Notes: generated from the sequence alone by a model not told the origin. DNA of 64,000 nucleotides from Streptomyces collinus (GCF_031348265.1 NZ_CP133771.1:2108001-2172000), one strand, 5' to 3'; positions 47,314-56,991 are shown, numbered from the stretch's first letter. Translations and numbers: made by a program.

Positions 47314-49458
47314 TCAGGCCAGACCCGCCTCCTTCATCTGACGCAGTTCCTTCTTCATCTCGGAGACCTCGTCGCGCAGCCGGGCCGCGATCTCGAACTG
47401 GAGCTCCGCGGCTGCCGCCCTCATCCGCGCGGTGAGCTCCTCGATCTGCCCGGCCAGTTCGGCCGCGGGGCGGTCGGTCGGCACCGTCTCCTCGGCCTTG
47501 CCCTTGCCCTTGGCGGACTTGGCCGCCCCGGCCGCCTTGCCAAGGGAGGGCACGGGTGCCTTGGTACCCCCGCCGTCCTTCTTCGCCTTGCGGTAGCCCG
47601 AACCGAGCAGCTGCTCGGTGTCGATGTCCTCACGGGCGATCTGGGCGACGATGTCGTTGATCTTCTTGCGGAGCGGCTGGGGGTCGATGCCCCGCTCCGT
47701 GTTGTACGCGATCTGCTTCTCGCGGCGACGGTTGGTCTCGTCGATGGCCTTCTCCATCGCCGGGGTGATCTTGTCGGCGTACATGTGGACCTGGCCGGAC
47801 ACGTTGCGCGCGGCGCGGCCGATGGTCTGGATCAGGGACGTGCCGGAGCGGAGGAAGCCCTCCTTGTCGGCGTCCAGGATCGCCACCAGGGACACCTCGG
47901 GCAGGTCGAGGCCCTCGCGCAGGAGGTTGATGCCGACCAGTACGTCGTACTCGCCGGCGCGCAGCTCACGCAGCAGTTCGACGCGGCGCAGGGTGTCGAC
48001 GTCGCTGTGCAGGTAGCGCACCTGGATGCCCAGCTCCAGGAAGTAGTCCGTGAGGTCCTCGGCCATCTTCTTGGTGAGTGTGGTGACCAGGACGCGCTCG
48101 TCCTTCTCGGTGCGCTGCCGGATCTCGTGCACCAGGTCGTCGATCTGGCCCTCGGTGGGCTTGACGACGACCTCCGGGTCGACGAGGCCGGTGGGGCGGA
48201 TGATCTGCTCGACGAAGCCGTCCGAGCGGGACATCTCGTAGTTGCCCGGGGTGGCCGACAGATAGACCGTCTGGCCGATGCGCTCCTGGAACTCCTCCCA
48301 CTTCAGGGGGCGGTTGTCCAGGGCGGAGGGCAGCCGGAAGCCGTGGTCGACGAGGGTGCGCTTGCGGGAGGCGTCGCCCTCGTACATGGCGCCGATCTGC
48401 GGGACCGTGACGTGGGACTCGTCGATGACGAGGAGGAAGTCGTCCGGGAAGTAGTCCAGCAGGGTGTTGGGCGGGGAGCCGGGCGAGCGGCCGTCGAAGT
48501 GCATCGAGTAGTTCTCGACGCCGGAGCAGCTGCCGATCTGGCGGAGCATCTCGATGTCGTACGTGGTCCGCATGCGCAGGCGCTGGGCCTCCAGCAGCTT
48601 GCCCTGCTTCTCCAGCTCCGTCAGGCGCTCGGCCAGCTCCTTCTCGATGTCGTTGACGGCCCGCTCCAGGCGCTCGGGACCCGCGACGTAGTGGGAGGCC
48701 GGGAAGACGTAGAGGTGCTCGTCGTCGCTGATGATCTCGCCGGTGAGCGGGTGCAGCGTGGACAGCGCCTCGATCTCGTCGCCGAACATCTCGATGCGGA
48801 CGGCCAGCTCCTCGTAGACCGGGAAGATCTCGATGGTGTCGCCGCGGACGCGGAAGGTGCCGCGGGTGAAGGCCATGTCATTGCGGGTGTACTGGATGTC
48901 CACGAAACGGCGCAGCAGCTCGTCGCGGTCGATCTCCTCGCCGACGCGGAGGGGGACCATGCGGTCCACGTACTCCTGCGGGGTGCCGAGGCCGTAGATG
49001 CAGGAGACCGAGGCGACCACGACGACGTCGCGGCGGGTGAGCAGCGAGTTCGTCGCGGAGTGGCGCAGGCGCTCGACCTCCTCGTTGATCGAGGAGTCCT
49101 TCTCGATGTAGGTGTCCGACTGCGGGACGTACGCCTCGGGCTGGTAGTAGTCGTAGTACGAGACGAAGTACTCGACGGCGTTGTTCGGGAGCAGCTCGCG
49201 GAATTCGTTCGCCAGCTGGGCGGCCAGCGTCTTGTTCGGCGCCATCACGAGCGTGGGGCGCTGGAGCTTCTCGATCATCCACGCAGTGGTGGCGGACTTG
49301 CCGGTGCCGGTCGCGCCGAGCAGCACGACGTCCTTCTCGCCCGCCTGGATGCGCCGGGCGAGGTCGGCGATGGCCGTCGGCTGGTCGCCGTTCGGCTGGT
49401 AGGGGCTGACGACCTCGAAGGGCGCCACCGTGCGTTCGATCTTTGAAACGGGCCGCAT
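47314..49458 (-). CDS. uvrB: Excinuclease ABC subunit B
   Basis: DNA-opening helicase-like component of nucleotide excision repair (714 aa). Walker [16 protein letters not shown], beta-hairpin region [31 protein letters not shown] box VIDESHVT, helicase motifs V/VI ([35 protein letters not shown]), and a C-terminal UVR domain ([24 protein letters not shown]). A Lys/Ala/Gly-rich linker of about 50 residues precedes the UVR domain. ATG 49458 is 7 nt from the -10 of its promoter, so leaderless transcription is likely; GGTGGAAC there would lie inside the promoter. Confidence 0.98.
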   Translation of the reverse strand: MRPVSKIERTVAPFEVVSPYQPNGDQPTAIADLARRIQAGEKDVVLLGATGTGKSATTAWMIEKLQRPTLVMAPNKTLAAQLANEFRELLPNNAVEYFVSYYDYYQPEAYVPQSDTYIEKDSSINEEVERLRHSATNSLLTRRDVVVVASVSCIYGLGTPQEYVDRMVPLRVGEEIDRDELLRRFVDIQYTRNDMAFTRGTFRVRGDTIEIFPVYEELAVRIEMFGDEIEALSTLHPLTGEIISDDEHLYVFPASHYVAGPERLERAVNDIEKELAERLTELEKQGKLLEAQRLRMRTTYDIEMLRQIGSCSGVENYSMHFDGRSPGSPPNTLLDYFPDDFLLVIDESHVTVPQIGAMYEGDASRKRTLVDHGFRLPSALDNRPLKWEEFQERIGQTVYLSATPGNYEMSRSDGFVEQIIRPTGLVDPEVVVKPTEGQIDDLVHEIRQRTEKDERVLVTTLTKKMAEDLTDYFLELGIQVRYLHSDVDTLRRVELLRELRAGEYDVLVGINLLREGLDLPEVSLVAILDADKEGFLRSGTSLIQTIGRAARNVSGQVHMYADKITPAMEKAIDETNRRREKQIAYNTERGIDPQPLRKKINDIVAQIAREDIDTEQLLGSGYRKAKKDGGGTKAPVPSLGKAAGAAKSAKGKGKAEETVPTDRPAAELAGQIEELTARMRAAAAELQFEIAARLRDEVSEMKKELRQMKEAGLA

Positions 49459-49465
49459 GGGTTCC

Positions 49466-49488
49466 ACCGTACGACCCCGCACTGACAG
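49466..49488 (-). promoter_or_regulatory. RecA-independent DNA-damage promoter of uvrB
   Basis: Minus strand: CTGTCAGTG, 8 bp, TACGGT. The -10 box ends 7 nt before the ATG. It is squeezed into the 40-bp gap after the MHYT gene. Confidence 0.77.
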
Positions 49489-49498
49489 CGGGCTCTGA

Positions 49499-50365
49499 TC
49501 AGCGGTTCTGCGGGGTGCGGGACCCTCGGTGCTCCACGGTGCGGCGGGGACGGAACCTCAGGCGGTGGGCGGAGTGGCGGACGTGGGTGTGGGCGGGGAT
49601 GCCGGGCTTCTGCTCGACGGGGGCGACGGCGGGTTTCCCCATGACCATCAGCGGGTCGAACATCACCACGACGCCCGCGAGGAGCAGGAACGCGAGCGGG
49701 CCGATCAGCATGGGTGCGAGCAGGGCCGCGGGCGACTCTCCCGAAGCGGGTTCGGCCGTGCCGTGCAGGTGGACGCTGAGGGCGGCCATGCCGGTGTAGT
49801 GCATGCCGCTGACGGCGAGGCCCATGACGAGACTGGCGCCCACGCTCCACAGGAAGCCCCGGACCTGCCCGGCGGCCCACAGGGCGGCGGTGGCCGCGCC
49901 CATGGCGATGGCGACGGAGATGCCGACGGTGACGGTGTTGTACTCCAGCTTTCCGTCCAGGCTCATGCTGGCCATGCCCAGGTAGTGCATCGACGCGATG
50001 CCGAGGCCTGTGATGGTGCCGCCGGTGAACAGGGCCGTACCGCGGGCTCCCTTGTAGCCGACGCTGAAGATCCCGACACCCACCATGACGATCGCAACGG
50101 CCAGGCTCGCGAAGGTCATCGCCTTGTCGTAGTGGATCGGGGTCCCGCGGACCGTGAATCCCATCATCGCGACGAAGTGCATGGTCCATATGCCGGAGCC
50201 GATGGCGGCGGAGCCGAGCGCGAGCCAGCCGGGGCGCCAGGAATGGGAGACGAGCATCGATCTCGTGGTGCAGCGCAGGCCCAGAGCGCCGCCGAGGCAG
50301 GCCATGAAGTAGGCCACGAGGGGTGTGACCAGGCCATAGCTGAATCCGTCGATCGTGCCCTGCAT
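49499..50365 (-). CDS. MHYT-domain membrane sensor protein
   Basis: 288-aa integral membrane protein. The three repeats [19 protein letters not shown] and GMHYTGMAA are the MHYT signature, proposed to bind copper and sense O2, CO or NO. Seven helices are predicted, followed by a short basic tail; no GGDEF/EAL output domain is attached, so it is a stand-alone sensor or metal protein. The ATG at 50365 was chosen because the first helix begins right after; the open frame runs 65 codons further. It lies just upstream of uvrB on the same strand. Confidence 0.92.
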   Translation of the reverse strand: MQGTIDGFSYGLVTPLVAYFMACLGGALGLRCTTRSMLVSHSWRPGWLALGSAAIGSGIWTMHFVAMMGFTVRGTPIHYDKAMTFASLAVAIVMVGVGIFSVGYKGARGTALFTGGTITGLGIASMHYLGMASMSLDGKLEYNTVTVGISVAIAMGAATAALWAAGQVRGFLWSVGASLVMGLAVSGMHYTGMAALSVHLHGTAEPASGESPAALLAPMLIGPLAFLLLAGVVVMFDPLMVMGKPAVAPVEQKPGIPAHTHVRHSAHRLRFRPRRTVEHRGSRTPQNR

Positions 50366-50602
50366 GCGCGGCTGCCCTTCCCGCCCGTGTACGTCCCGGA
50401 ATTCCTGATGTGCGCCCCCTCCCAGGACCGCACGAGCGGTCAGGGTTGACGCAGAGAGTATGACCCCCACCGGAATGGTCGAACGACTTTCCGGCAAAGA
50501 AACACGCCCCTGCCGCAGTTGTGCGGTACCAGTGAGCGGAGTTGGGAGATCTCCGTTCAACGTGTGGTCATCCTGTACCCCTCTCGCGTTGACCCTCTGC
50601 TG

Positions 50603-50623
50603 TCACAGTTGTGCTGTCTGTGA
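50603..50623. promoter_or_regulatory. Inverted repeat TCACAG-N9-CTGTGA ahead of the phosphodiesterase gene
   Basis: Perfect 6-bp arms 31 bp before the ATG at 50655. Possibly a regulator site. The rest of the 289-bp gap (50366-50654) shows no gene. Confidence 0.35.
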
Positions 50624-50654
50624 TGTCGCCGATCGCTCGTCGCGAGGAGTACGC

Positions 50655-51527
50655 ATGCACGCGCGCGCTGTTGCCGCCTCCACCACCGCATTCCTGGGGA
50701 CCGCCGCACTGTTGTTCCCCGCCTCCCCCGCGCGTGCTGCGGGAACCAGCACGTCGCCGCTGGTCATCGCACACCGGGGCGCCTCCGCATACGCGCCCGA
50801 GAACACCCTGGCAGCCGTGGACAGAGCGGCGGAACTGGGCATCCGCTGGGTGGAGAACGATGTGCAGCGGACCAGGGACGGCGAGCTGGTCGTCCTCCAC
50901 GACGACAACCTGCGGCGCACCACCGACGCCGAGGAGGTCTTCCCCGGCCGGGCTCCCTGGAAGGTGAAGGACTTCACCGCTGCGGAGATCGCCCGGCTGG
51001 ACGCGGGCAGCTGGTTCGGACCCGCGTACGCGGGCGCGCGCGTGCCGACGCTGGAGCAGTTCGTGCACCGATTGGAGCGGCATCACCAGAAGCTTCTCCT
51101 GGAGATCAAGAACCCCAAGCTGTACCCCGGCATCGAGCGGCAGACGCTGAAGGTCCTCAGCAACGAGGGCTGGCTCGACCGGTCGCATGTGGCGGGCCGG
51201 CTGATCGTGCAGAGCTTCAGCGCGGACAGCGTGCGGACCGTGCACGAGCTGAAGCCCGGTGTGAAGACGGGCCTCCTGGGGGCTCCGCGCGGGTCGGACC
51301 TGCTCGACGTCGCCGAGTTCGCCGACCAGATCAACCCCTCGCACGGCTCGCTCTCCCGGGCGTACGTGTCCTTGGTGCAGGCGTTCGACGGACCGCACGG
51401 CCGCCGTCTGGAGGTCTTCGCCTGGACGGTCGACGACGCGAGGACGGCCCGACGGATCGCCGGGTACGGGGTCGACGGGATCATCACGAACAGGCCGGAT
51501 GTGGTGCGGAAGGCCGTGGGCGGCTGA
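50655..51527 (+). CDS. Secreted glycerophosphodiester phosphodiesterase
   Basis: 290-aa GDPD-family enzyme hydrolysing glycerophosphodiesters to glycerol-3-phosphate and an alcohol, outside the cell. Signal peptide with cleavage near PARAAG (about 30). Catalytic motifs: VIAHRGASAYAPENTL (HR and E), ENDVQRTRDGELVVLHDD with the metal ligands and second catalytic His, then KLLLEIKNP, VFAWTVDD and GYGVDGIITNRPD. GAGGAG precedes the ATG. Likely scavenges phosphate or glycerol from phospholipid or teichoic acid. Confidence 0.95.
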   Translation: MHARAVAASTTAFLGTAALLFPASPARAAGTSTSPLVIAHRGASAYAPENTLAAVDRAAELGIRWVENDVQRTRDGELVVLHDDNLRRTTDAEEVFPGRAPWKVKDFTAAEIARLDAGSWFGPAYAGARVPTLEQFVHRLERHHQKLLLEIKNPKLYPGIERQTLKVLSNEGWLDRSHVAGRLIVQSFSADSVRTVHELKPGVKTGLLGAPRGSDLLDVAEFADQINPSHGSLSRAYVSLVQAFDGPHGRRLEVFAWTVDDARTARRIAGYGVDGIITNRPDVVRKAVGG

Positions 51528-51551
51528 TCCCGCGCGCCGGGCGTGGCGGCG

Positions 51552-51574
51552 TTGTCAGTGGCGGGTCCTACTGT
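51552..51574 (+). promoter_or_regulatory. RecA-independent DNA-damage promoter of ogt
   Basis: Plus strand: TTGTCAGTG, 8 bp, TACTGT, an exact match to TTGTCRGTG-N8-TAnnnT. The -10 ends 7 nt before the ATG, implying a leaderless message. Confidence 0.8.
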
Positions 51575-51581
51575 GGGGCGC

Positions 51582-52136
51582 ATGGACAGCCAAGGGCAGG
51601 CCGAGCCGCCGGTGGTGTGGGCGGTCGTCGAGAGCGGGATCGGGCCGTTGCTGCTGGCCGCGAGCCGGGAAGGCCTGGTCAACGTCGTGTTCCACGCCAC
51701 GGACGCAGTGCGGGACAAGGCCGTCGAGCGGCTGGCGGCGCGGCTGGGCACCGAGCCCGTCGAGGCGCCCGGCTCCCCGCTGCTGGCCGAGGCGATACGC
51801 CAGTTCAAGGCGTACTTCGCGGGTGAGCGACGCGACTTCGACCTGCCGCTCGACTGGTCGCTGATCTCCGGCTTCAACCGGGAGGTCCTGCGCGAGCTGG
51901 CCTCTGGTGTGCCGTACGGCCAGGTCGTCGGGTACGGCGACCTGGCCGGGCGGGTCGGCCAGCCGGGCGCCGCCCAGGCCGTGGGCATGGCTATGGGCGC
52001 CAATCCGCTGCCGGTGGTGGTGCCCTGTCACCGGGTCGTCGAGAGCGGCGGCGGCATCGGCGGCTTCGGCGGCGGCCTGGAGACCAAGCGGAGGCTGCTC
52101 GCCCTGGAAGGGGTGCTCCCCGAGCCGCTCTTCTGA
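51582..52136 (+). CDS. ogt: Methylated-DNA-[protein]-cysteine S-methyltransferase
   Basis: Suicide repair protein (184 aa) that moves O6-alkyl groups from guanine to its own Cys149 in VVPCHRVV. Upstream of it are the helix-turn-helix (FNREVLRELASGVPYGQVVGYGDLAGRVGQPGAAQAVGMAMGANPLP, read in parts) and the Arg finger within it. Downstream is GFGGGLETKRRLLALEG. ATG 51582 is fixed by the promoter 7 nt away, shortening the open frame by 13 codons. It extends the window's repair set (uvrA, uvrB, uvrC). Confidence 0.96.
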   Translation: MDSQGQAEPPVVWAVVESGIGPLLLAASREGLVNVVFHATDAVRDKAVERLAARLGTEPVEAPGSPLLAEAIRQFKAYFAGERRDFDLPLDWSLISGFNREVLRELASGVPYGQVVGYGDLAGRVGQPGAAQAVGMAMGANPLPVVVPCHRVVESGGGIGGFGGGLETKRRLLALEGVLPEPLF

Positions 52137-52154
52137 TGCGGCGACCCACGGCCC

Positions 52155-52282
52155 GGTCGGTCGCTGTGCCGGGCCGGGGCCGTCATCGTGCCTGGCCTGG
52201 TCGGTCGTGCTGCCGGGCCGGGGCCGTCATCGTGCTGGTCCGGTCAGTCGTGGTGCCGGGTCTGGTCAGTCGTAGTGCCTGG
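52155..52282. repeat. 44-bp and 21-bp direct repeats between ogt and the VOC gene
   Basis: A 37-bp segment starting GGTCGGTCG and holding TGCCGGGCCGGGGCCGTCAT occurs at 52155-52191 and again at 52199-52235. Shorter copies of GGTCAGTCGTGGTGCC follow to about 52282. The last copy contains the stop codon and final codons of the VOC gene (minus strand), so the repeat array has grown up to or into that gene's end. Confidence 0.75.
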
Positions 52283-52694
52283 CTTCGAAGACGTTGCCGT
52301 CCGGATCGCGGAAGTAGAAGCTGCGCGTGGCCTTGCCCCGGGCCCCGAAGGAGCCGTGCGCGAGCTCGGACATCGGTACGGAGTGGTCCGTCAGCCGGCC
52401 CAGGAGGGCGTCGAAGTCGCCGCGAGGCAGCGACAGGCAGACGTGATTGACCGGATGCCCCGCGCTGTCGACGGAGCCGGGCAGCATCCTCATGCGCTCC
52501 GCGAAGCTCAGCGGCATGAGGTCCAGGATGGTCTCGTCGTTGACCCGCACGGACGGGAACGGCACTTCACCCGCAGCGAACTCCGCGAGCCTGACGGCCT
52601 CCATGCCGACGGCCTTCTCATAGAAGTCGACGGCGGCGAGCGGGTCGCGCACCCAGAGGACGACGTGGTCGAGACGCGGTATGTGATCCGTCAT
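52266..52694 (-). CDS. VOC-family (glyoxalase/bleomycin-resistance-fold) protein
   Basis: 142-aa single-fold VOC protein. Metal-ligand-type His in RLDHVVLWVRD and NHVCLSLPRGD, and Glu in FEARHYD near the end; SFYFRDPDGNVFEA is the family's hallmark. This pattern fits dioxygenase- or glyoxalase-like metal sites, but the substrate is unknown. ATG at 52694 chosen by family length; its C-terminal codons lie in a repeat array. Confidence 0.88.
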   Translation of the reverse strand: MTDHIPRLDHVVLWVRDPLAAVDFYEKAVGMEAVRLAEFAAGEVPFPSVRVNDETILDLMPLSFAERMRMLPGSVDSAGHPVNHVCLSLPRGDFDALLGRLTDHSVPMSELAHGSFGARGKATRSFYFRDPDGNVFEARHYD

Positions 52695-52803
52695 GCACTC
52701 CAGGCTCGTGACGACACCGTCGGCCCGCAAGGGTTTGGCCCGGCGCGCCGCCCGCCAGAGATGAGGGAGGGGAACGACTGACCGACCGACAGGAGGCAGG
52801 CGC

Positions 52804-53712
52804 GTGGTGCTGGTGGTGTCCGAGGAAGTGCGGGAAGCGATCGACGCGCGTCGGCCTGTCGTGGCCCTGGAGTCCACGATCATCGCCCATGGGCTGCCGC
52901 GGCCGCGCAATCTCCAGGTCGCGCTGGAGCTGGAGACGGCCGTGCGGCAGGAGGGCGCGGTGCCCGCCACGATCGCCGTGCTGGACGGACGTCCTCATGT
53001 GGGCCTGGACAAGGAGCAGCTGGAACGCGTCGCGAACGAGGACGGAATCCGCAAGCTGGGCCACCGTGACCTGCCCCTCGCGGTGGCGTCGGGGGCGAGC
53101 GGGGCGACCACGGTGTCGGCGACCGCGCTGCTGGCGGCGCTGGCGGGCGTGCGGGTCTTCGCGACCGGTGGGCTCGGCGGGGTACACCGGGAGTGGACGG
53201 TGACGCAGGACGAGTCCGCCGACCTGGGGCTGCTGGCGCGCACGCGCATCACGGTGGTGTGCGCCGGGGTGAAGTCGATCCTGGACGTGCCGGCGACCCT
53301 GCAGCGGCTGGAGACGCTGGGTGTCGCGGTGGCCGGCTACGGCACGGACCGCTTCCCCGGCTTCTACCTCTCCGACTCGGGGCATCCGGTGGACTGGACG
53401 CTGGGGAGGCCGGAGCAGGTGGCGGACGTCATGGTGGCCCAGGACGCGCTCGGCGGGCCGGAGTCGGCGCTGATCGTCGCCAACCCCGTCCCCGAGGAGG
53501 AGCAGCTCGATCCGGACCTGCACGCACGCGTGCTCGCGGACGCACTGCACGCCTGTGAGGAGCAGGGGATCACCGGCCAGGCGGTCACACCCTTCCTGCT
53601 CGACTATCTGGTCCGGCACACGGACGGCGCCTCCCTCAGCGCCAACCTGGCGGCGGTCCGCGGCAACGTGCGCCTGGCCGCGCGGATCGCGGCGGCCTGG
53701 GCCCGGGGATGA
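52804..53712 (+). CDS. psuG: Pseudouridine-5'-phosphate glycosidase
   Basis: Cleaves pseudouridine 5'-phosphate to uracil and ribose-5-phosphate. The 302-aa protein has the conserved ALESTIIAHGLPRP, ATIAVLDGRPHVGL, SGASGATTVSAT, FATGGLGGVHRE and GVKSILDVPATLQRLETLGV blocks, including active-site Lys and Asp/Glu residues. GTG start with AGGAGG. Its stop overlaps the kinase start by 4 bp; the pair is a complete pseudouridine salvage unit. Confidence 0.96.
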   Translation: MVLVVSEEVREAIDARRPVVALESTIIAHGLPRPRNLQVALELETAVRQEGAVPATIAVLDGRPHVGLDKEQLERVANEDGIRKLGHRDLPLAVASGASGATTVSATALLAALAGVRVFATGGLGGVHREWTVTQDESADLGLLARTRITVVCAGVKSILDVPATLQRLETLGVAVAGYGTDRFPGFYLSDSGHPVDWTLGRPEQVADVMVAQDALGGPESALIVANPVPEEEQLDPDLHARVLADALHACEEQGITGQAVTPFLLDYLVRHTDGASLSANLAAVRGNVRLAARIAAAWARG

Positions 53713-54764
53713 CGGCGGACGGCGGGACCGGGCAGGGAGGGGGAAGGGGCTCAGGGGGAACGGACTCCGCGGCCAGGGGCACCGGGGGTACGGGACCCGG
53801 GGGTACGGGCACCGGGGATACAGGCTCCGGGGATACGGGTTCTGTAGGTACGGGCGCGTCGGTGGCCCGGGGGTTGCTGGTTGTCGGGGACGTCATCACG
53901 GATGTCGTCGCGCGGCACGCGGGGCCGCTCGCGGCCGGCACGGACACGACTGCGTCGATCCGGACGGTGGCGGGCGGTGCGGGCGCCAACGTGGCGTGCT
54001 GGGCAGCCCACCGGGGAGCGGCGGACGTACGGCTGCTCGGGCGGGTCGGGACGGATGCGGCTGCCTGGCACGAGCGGGAGCTGGTCATCCAGGGGGTGCG
54101 GCCGCAGCTCGTCGTCGACCCACTGGCGCCGACCGGCACGGTGATCTGCATGGTCGACGGGGGCTCTGCGGCGGAGCGGACGTTCCTCACCGACAGCGGC
54201 GCTTCAGGGCGGCTCGGGCCCTCCGACTGGTCGGACGCGCTGCTCGACGGCGTGGCCCGGCTGCACCTGTCGGGCTACCTCCTGTTCTCCGAGTCGAGCC
54301 GGGCTCTCGTGACCGTGGCCCTGGAAGCCGCCCGCTCGCGTGGAGTGCCGGTGAGTCTCGACCCGGCTTCGGCCGGGTTCCTCGCGGGGCTGGGCGCCGA
54401 GCGGTTCCTGGCGCTCGTCGAGGGCGTGGACGTACTGCTGCCCAGCCGGGACGAGGCGTGCCTGCTGACCGGGCTGGCGGACGCGGCCGAGGCGGCAGCC
54501 GAGCTGAGCCTGCGGGTGCCGCTGGTCGTCGCCAAGCAGGGGCACGAGGGAGCGGTCGTGGCCCGCAAGGGGAAGGTACGCGCACGCGTTCCGGCCGCAC
54601 CGGCGACGCCACGGGACACGACGGGCGCCGGTGATGCCTTCACCGGCGCGTTCCTCGCCGCCCTGCTCGCTGGTGCCGGCCCGGAGGATGCCGCGGCGGA
54701 GGGCTGCCGGGCGGGCGCGCGAGCGGTGGAACGGGTGGGCGGCAGACCGCCCCTGCCCGGCTAA
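53709..54764 (+). CDS. psuK: PfkB-family kinase, probable pseudouridine kinase, with Gly/Thr-rich N-terminus
   Basis: 351-aa ribokinase-fold kinase that, beside psuG, should phosphorylate pseudouridine. The kinase domain begins near residue 55 (RGLLVVGDVITDVVARH) with GGAGANVACWAAHRG substrate motif and the DTTGAGDAFTGAFLAALLAG signature. The first 54 residues are almost only Gly, Thr, Asp and Ser, with GTG/GDTG repeats encoded by GGGGATACGG-like units. The ATG overlaps psuG (ATGA), so this tail is probably translated. The symbol is by context. Confidence 0.88.
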   Translation: MTADGGTGQGGGRGSGGTDSAARGTGGTGPGGTGTGDTGSGDTGSVGTGASVARGLLVVGDVITDVVARHAGPLAAGTDTTASIRTVAGGAGANVACWAAHRGAADVRLLGRVGTDAAAWHERELVIQGVRPQLVVDPLAPTGTVICMVDGGSAAERTFLTDSGASGRLGPSDWSDALLDGVARLHLSGYLLFSESSRALVTVALEAARSRGVPVSLDPASAGFLAGLGAERFLALVEGVDVLLPSRDEACLLTGLADAAEAAAELSLRVPLVVAKQGHEGAVVARKGKVRARVPAAPATPRDTTGAGDAFTGAFLAALLAGAGPEDAAAEGCRAGARAVERVGGRPPLPG

Positions 54765-54784
54765 CCACCCCTGCCGCTCCCTCG

Positions 54785-55576
54785 TTACGGCTTCCGCCCC
54801 CACGCCGAGATCATCGGCGCCGTCGTCAGATCGAGCGCACCGGACGTGACGTTCCCGAGGTGCCGGTCGATCTCCTGGTCGGTGGCGAGGCCCGCCGTGA
54901 CGAGCTGGTCGCGGATCTGCCGGATCGTGACGGACTCCAGGGCCGCACAGTCCGGCGAAGTGAGGGGGAAGTAGGCGTCGGCCTGGACCCGGGCCAGTCC
55001 GGCGTCCCGGAGCAGCCGCGGCAGGGTGCGGCCGCACGGCAGGTCGGTCCCGCGATCGGCGAGCAGTCTGCGGAAGCCCTGCCGCAGCCGGTTCGCGAGC
55101 TGCTGTTCGGGGCCGTACTCGTCGGGGCAGAGCAGGGGCTGAAGGGCAGGGTCGGCGTCCTCGACGAGCAGGCGGCCACCGGGGCGCAGCGCCTTGACCA
55201 TGGACCGCAACGCCCGTTCCCTGTCGGTCACATGGACGAGGGCCAGGCGGGCGTGCACCAGGTCGAAGCCCTCCCGCGGCGGCTCCTGGGCGCCGAGCTC
55301 GTGGGCCCGCACCTCGACGGGTGGCCGGGCCGCGGAGGCGAGCCGTGAGGTGTCGGTGTCGGTCGCGACGACGCGTCCGGTCGGGCCGACCTTCTTCGCC
55401 AGCCAGGACACCACGGTGGTACCGGCGCCGACCTCCCAGCACCGCCAGCCGGATCCGACGCCGAGCGCATCGAGGTGCCGGAACGTCGTGGGATCGAAGA
55501 GAGCGGCGAAGGCGCTGAAGTGCTCTGTCTCCTCGGTCTGCCGGTTGTCGAGGAGGTACCCGTCGATTCGCGTCAT
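54785..55576 (-). CDS. SAM-dependent class I methyltransferase
   Basis: 263-aa methyltransferase. SAM-binding motif I CWEVGAGTTVVSWLAKKVG, motif II VVATDTDTSRL, motif IV GFDLVHARLALVHV and post-motif LRPGGRLLVEDADP are clear. The end (ALDLTTAPMISAWGRKP) is typical of small Streptomyces methyltransferases near secondary metabolism. ATG 55576 chosen by family start; no ribosome-binding site is obvious. Convergent with psuK. Acceptor unknown. Confidence 0.9.
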   Translation of the reverse strand: MTRIDGYLLDNRQTEETEHFSAFAALFDPTTFRHLDALGVGSGWRCWEVGAGTTVVSWLAKKVGPTGRVVATDTDTSRLASAARPPVEVRAHELGAQEPPREGFDLVHARLALVHVTDRERALRSMVKALRPGGRLLVEDADPALQPLLCPDEYGPEQQLANRLRQGFRRLLADRGTDLPCGRTLPRLLRDAGLARVQADAYFPLTSPDCAALESVTIRQIRDQLVTAGLATDQEIDRHLGNVTSGALDLTTAPMISAWGRKP

Positions 55577-55863
55577 GCCTAGATCATCCCAGTTGTCCGA
55601 CTTATCCGTACCCGTCGACGCTCCGGCACGGAGCCTCGCTTCCGCACGGAACCCCGCTTCGGACGCCTCCCTGCCGAGAACCGGTCGGTACGCGAATGCG
55701 TCGATGCAGCAGGGCCACGGGCCCGGGAGCGTCGTCCGTCCACAGCCGGGAACCAAGCGGAATGAGTCGTTTCCACAGGCTTACCCGCAGCTCACGCAGG
55801 CCTGGCAGACTGGCGCGGCAAGGCGCAGGAACGGCGCGAATGGTTCCACGCAAGGAGATCCGG

Positions 55864-56991
55864 ATGTCCATGGCAGGGAATCTGCGGAAGGTCACGAGCC
55901 TCGGCGGCGTCGGCGGCCTTCGCAAGGTGGCTCGGCTGGCCCGGCGGCGCCCGCGCGTCGACCTGAGCCACCCGGCCCGGTCCCCGCTGGGCTCCTCGGT
56001 GGTGAACTGCGTGACGTACCGGGATGGCGTCCGCACCCCCGCGCGCGGCGATCTGGTGGACACCGTGCAGCGGGTGCGCAAGAGCCGGGAGGGCTTCGTC
56101 TGGCTCGGTCTGCACGAGCCCACCGACCAGGAGTTCGCGGGCATCGCCGAACTCTTCGACCTGCACCCGCTGGCCGTCGAGGACGCGATCGAAGCGCACC
56201 AGCGCCCCAAGCTGGAGCGCTACGGCGAGACGCTCTTCGCGGTGTTCAAGACGGTCTGCTACGTCGAGCACGAGGAACTGACGGCCACCAGCGAGGTGGT
56301 CAACACCGGCGAGATCATGCTGTTCGTCGGCGCGGACTTCGTGATCACGGTGCGGCACGGCCGGCACGGCTCGCTCGGCCCGCTGCGCGAGGAGCTGGAG
56401 TCCGATCCCGGCCAGCTCGCCAAGGGCCCCTCGGCGGTGCTGCACGCGATCGCGGACCACGTGGTCGACGACTACCTGACCGTCACGGACTCGGTGCACG
56501 GGGACATCGACCAGGTCGAGTCGGACGTTTTCTCGGAGTCCGGCGCACGGACGGACCCGGGGCGCATCTACCAGCTCAAGCGTGAACTGCTGGAGCTGAA
56601 GCGGGCCGTGGTGCCGCTCAGCCGGCCGCTGGAGGATCTCGCCACCCGGCCGATCCGGGCGGTCGACCCGGAGATACAGGCGTACTTCCGTGACGTCTCG
56701 GACCATCTGCTGCGGGCGAAGGAGCAGATCGCCGCCTTCGACGAACTGCTCAACTCCATCCTGCAGGCGCACCTCGCGCAGGTCACGGTCGCACAGAACG
56801 AGGACATGCGGAAGATCACGGCGTGGGCCGCGATCGTCGCCGTCCCGACGATGGTCTGCGGGGTCTACGGCATGAACTTCGACCACATGCCGGAGCTGCA
56901 CTGGCGGTACGGCTACGGCATGGTGATCGGCGTGATATCCGTGGCGTGTTTTGCCCTGTACCGGGGGTTCCGGCGCAGCGGCTGGCTCTGA
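55864..56991 (+). CDS. corA: CorA-family magnesium/cobalt transporter
   Basis: 375-aa pentameric-type channel. A long cytoplasmic N-terminal funnel domain precedes two C-terminal helices; the signature GMN (336-338) in VYGMNFDHMPELHW ends the first helix. The acidic loop after it is present. The preceding helix has ITAWAAIVAVPTMVCG. AAGGAGATC precedes the ATG. The 287-bp gap upstream shows no gene and no recognisable Mg2+ leader element. Confidence 0.95.
   Translation: MSMAGNLRKVTSLGGVGGLRKVARLARRRPRVDLSHPARSPLGSSVVNCVTYRDGVRTPARGDLVDTVQRVRKSREGFVWLGLHEPTDQEFAGIAELFDLHPLAVEDAIEAHQRPKLERYGETLFAVFKTVCYVEHEELTATSEVVNTGEIMLFVGADFVITVRHGRHGSLGPLREELESDPGQLAKGPSAVLHAIADHVVDDYLTVTDSVHGDIDQVESDVFSESGARTDPGRIYQLKRELLELKRAVVPLSRPLEDLATRPIRAVDPEIQAYFRDVSDHLLRAKEQIAAFDELLNSILQAHLAQVTVAQNEDMRKITAWAAIVAVPTMVCGVYGMNFDHMPELHWRYGYGMVIGVISVACFALYRGFRRSGWL

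Noticed and set aside
54172..54194. CTGTCGGTG on the minus strand within psuK as a seventh damage motif
   Set aside because: It lies inside coding sequence and has no TAnnnT at the 8-bp spacing.
55577..55863. Mg2+ leader element before corA
   Set aside because: No M-box-like conserved strands could be recognised in the gap.
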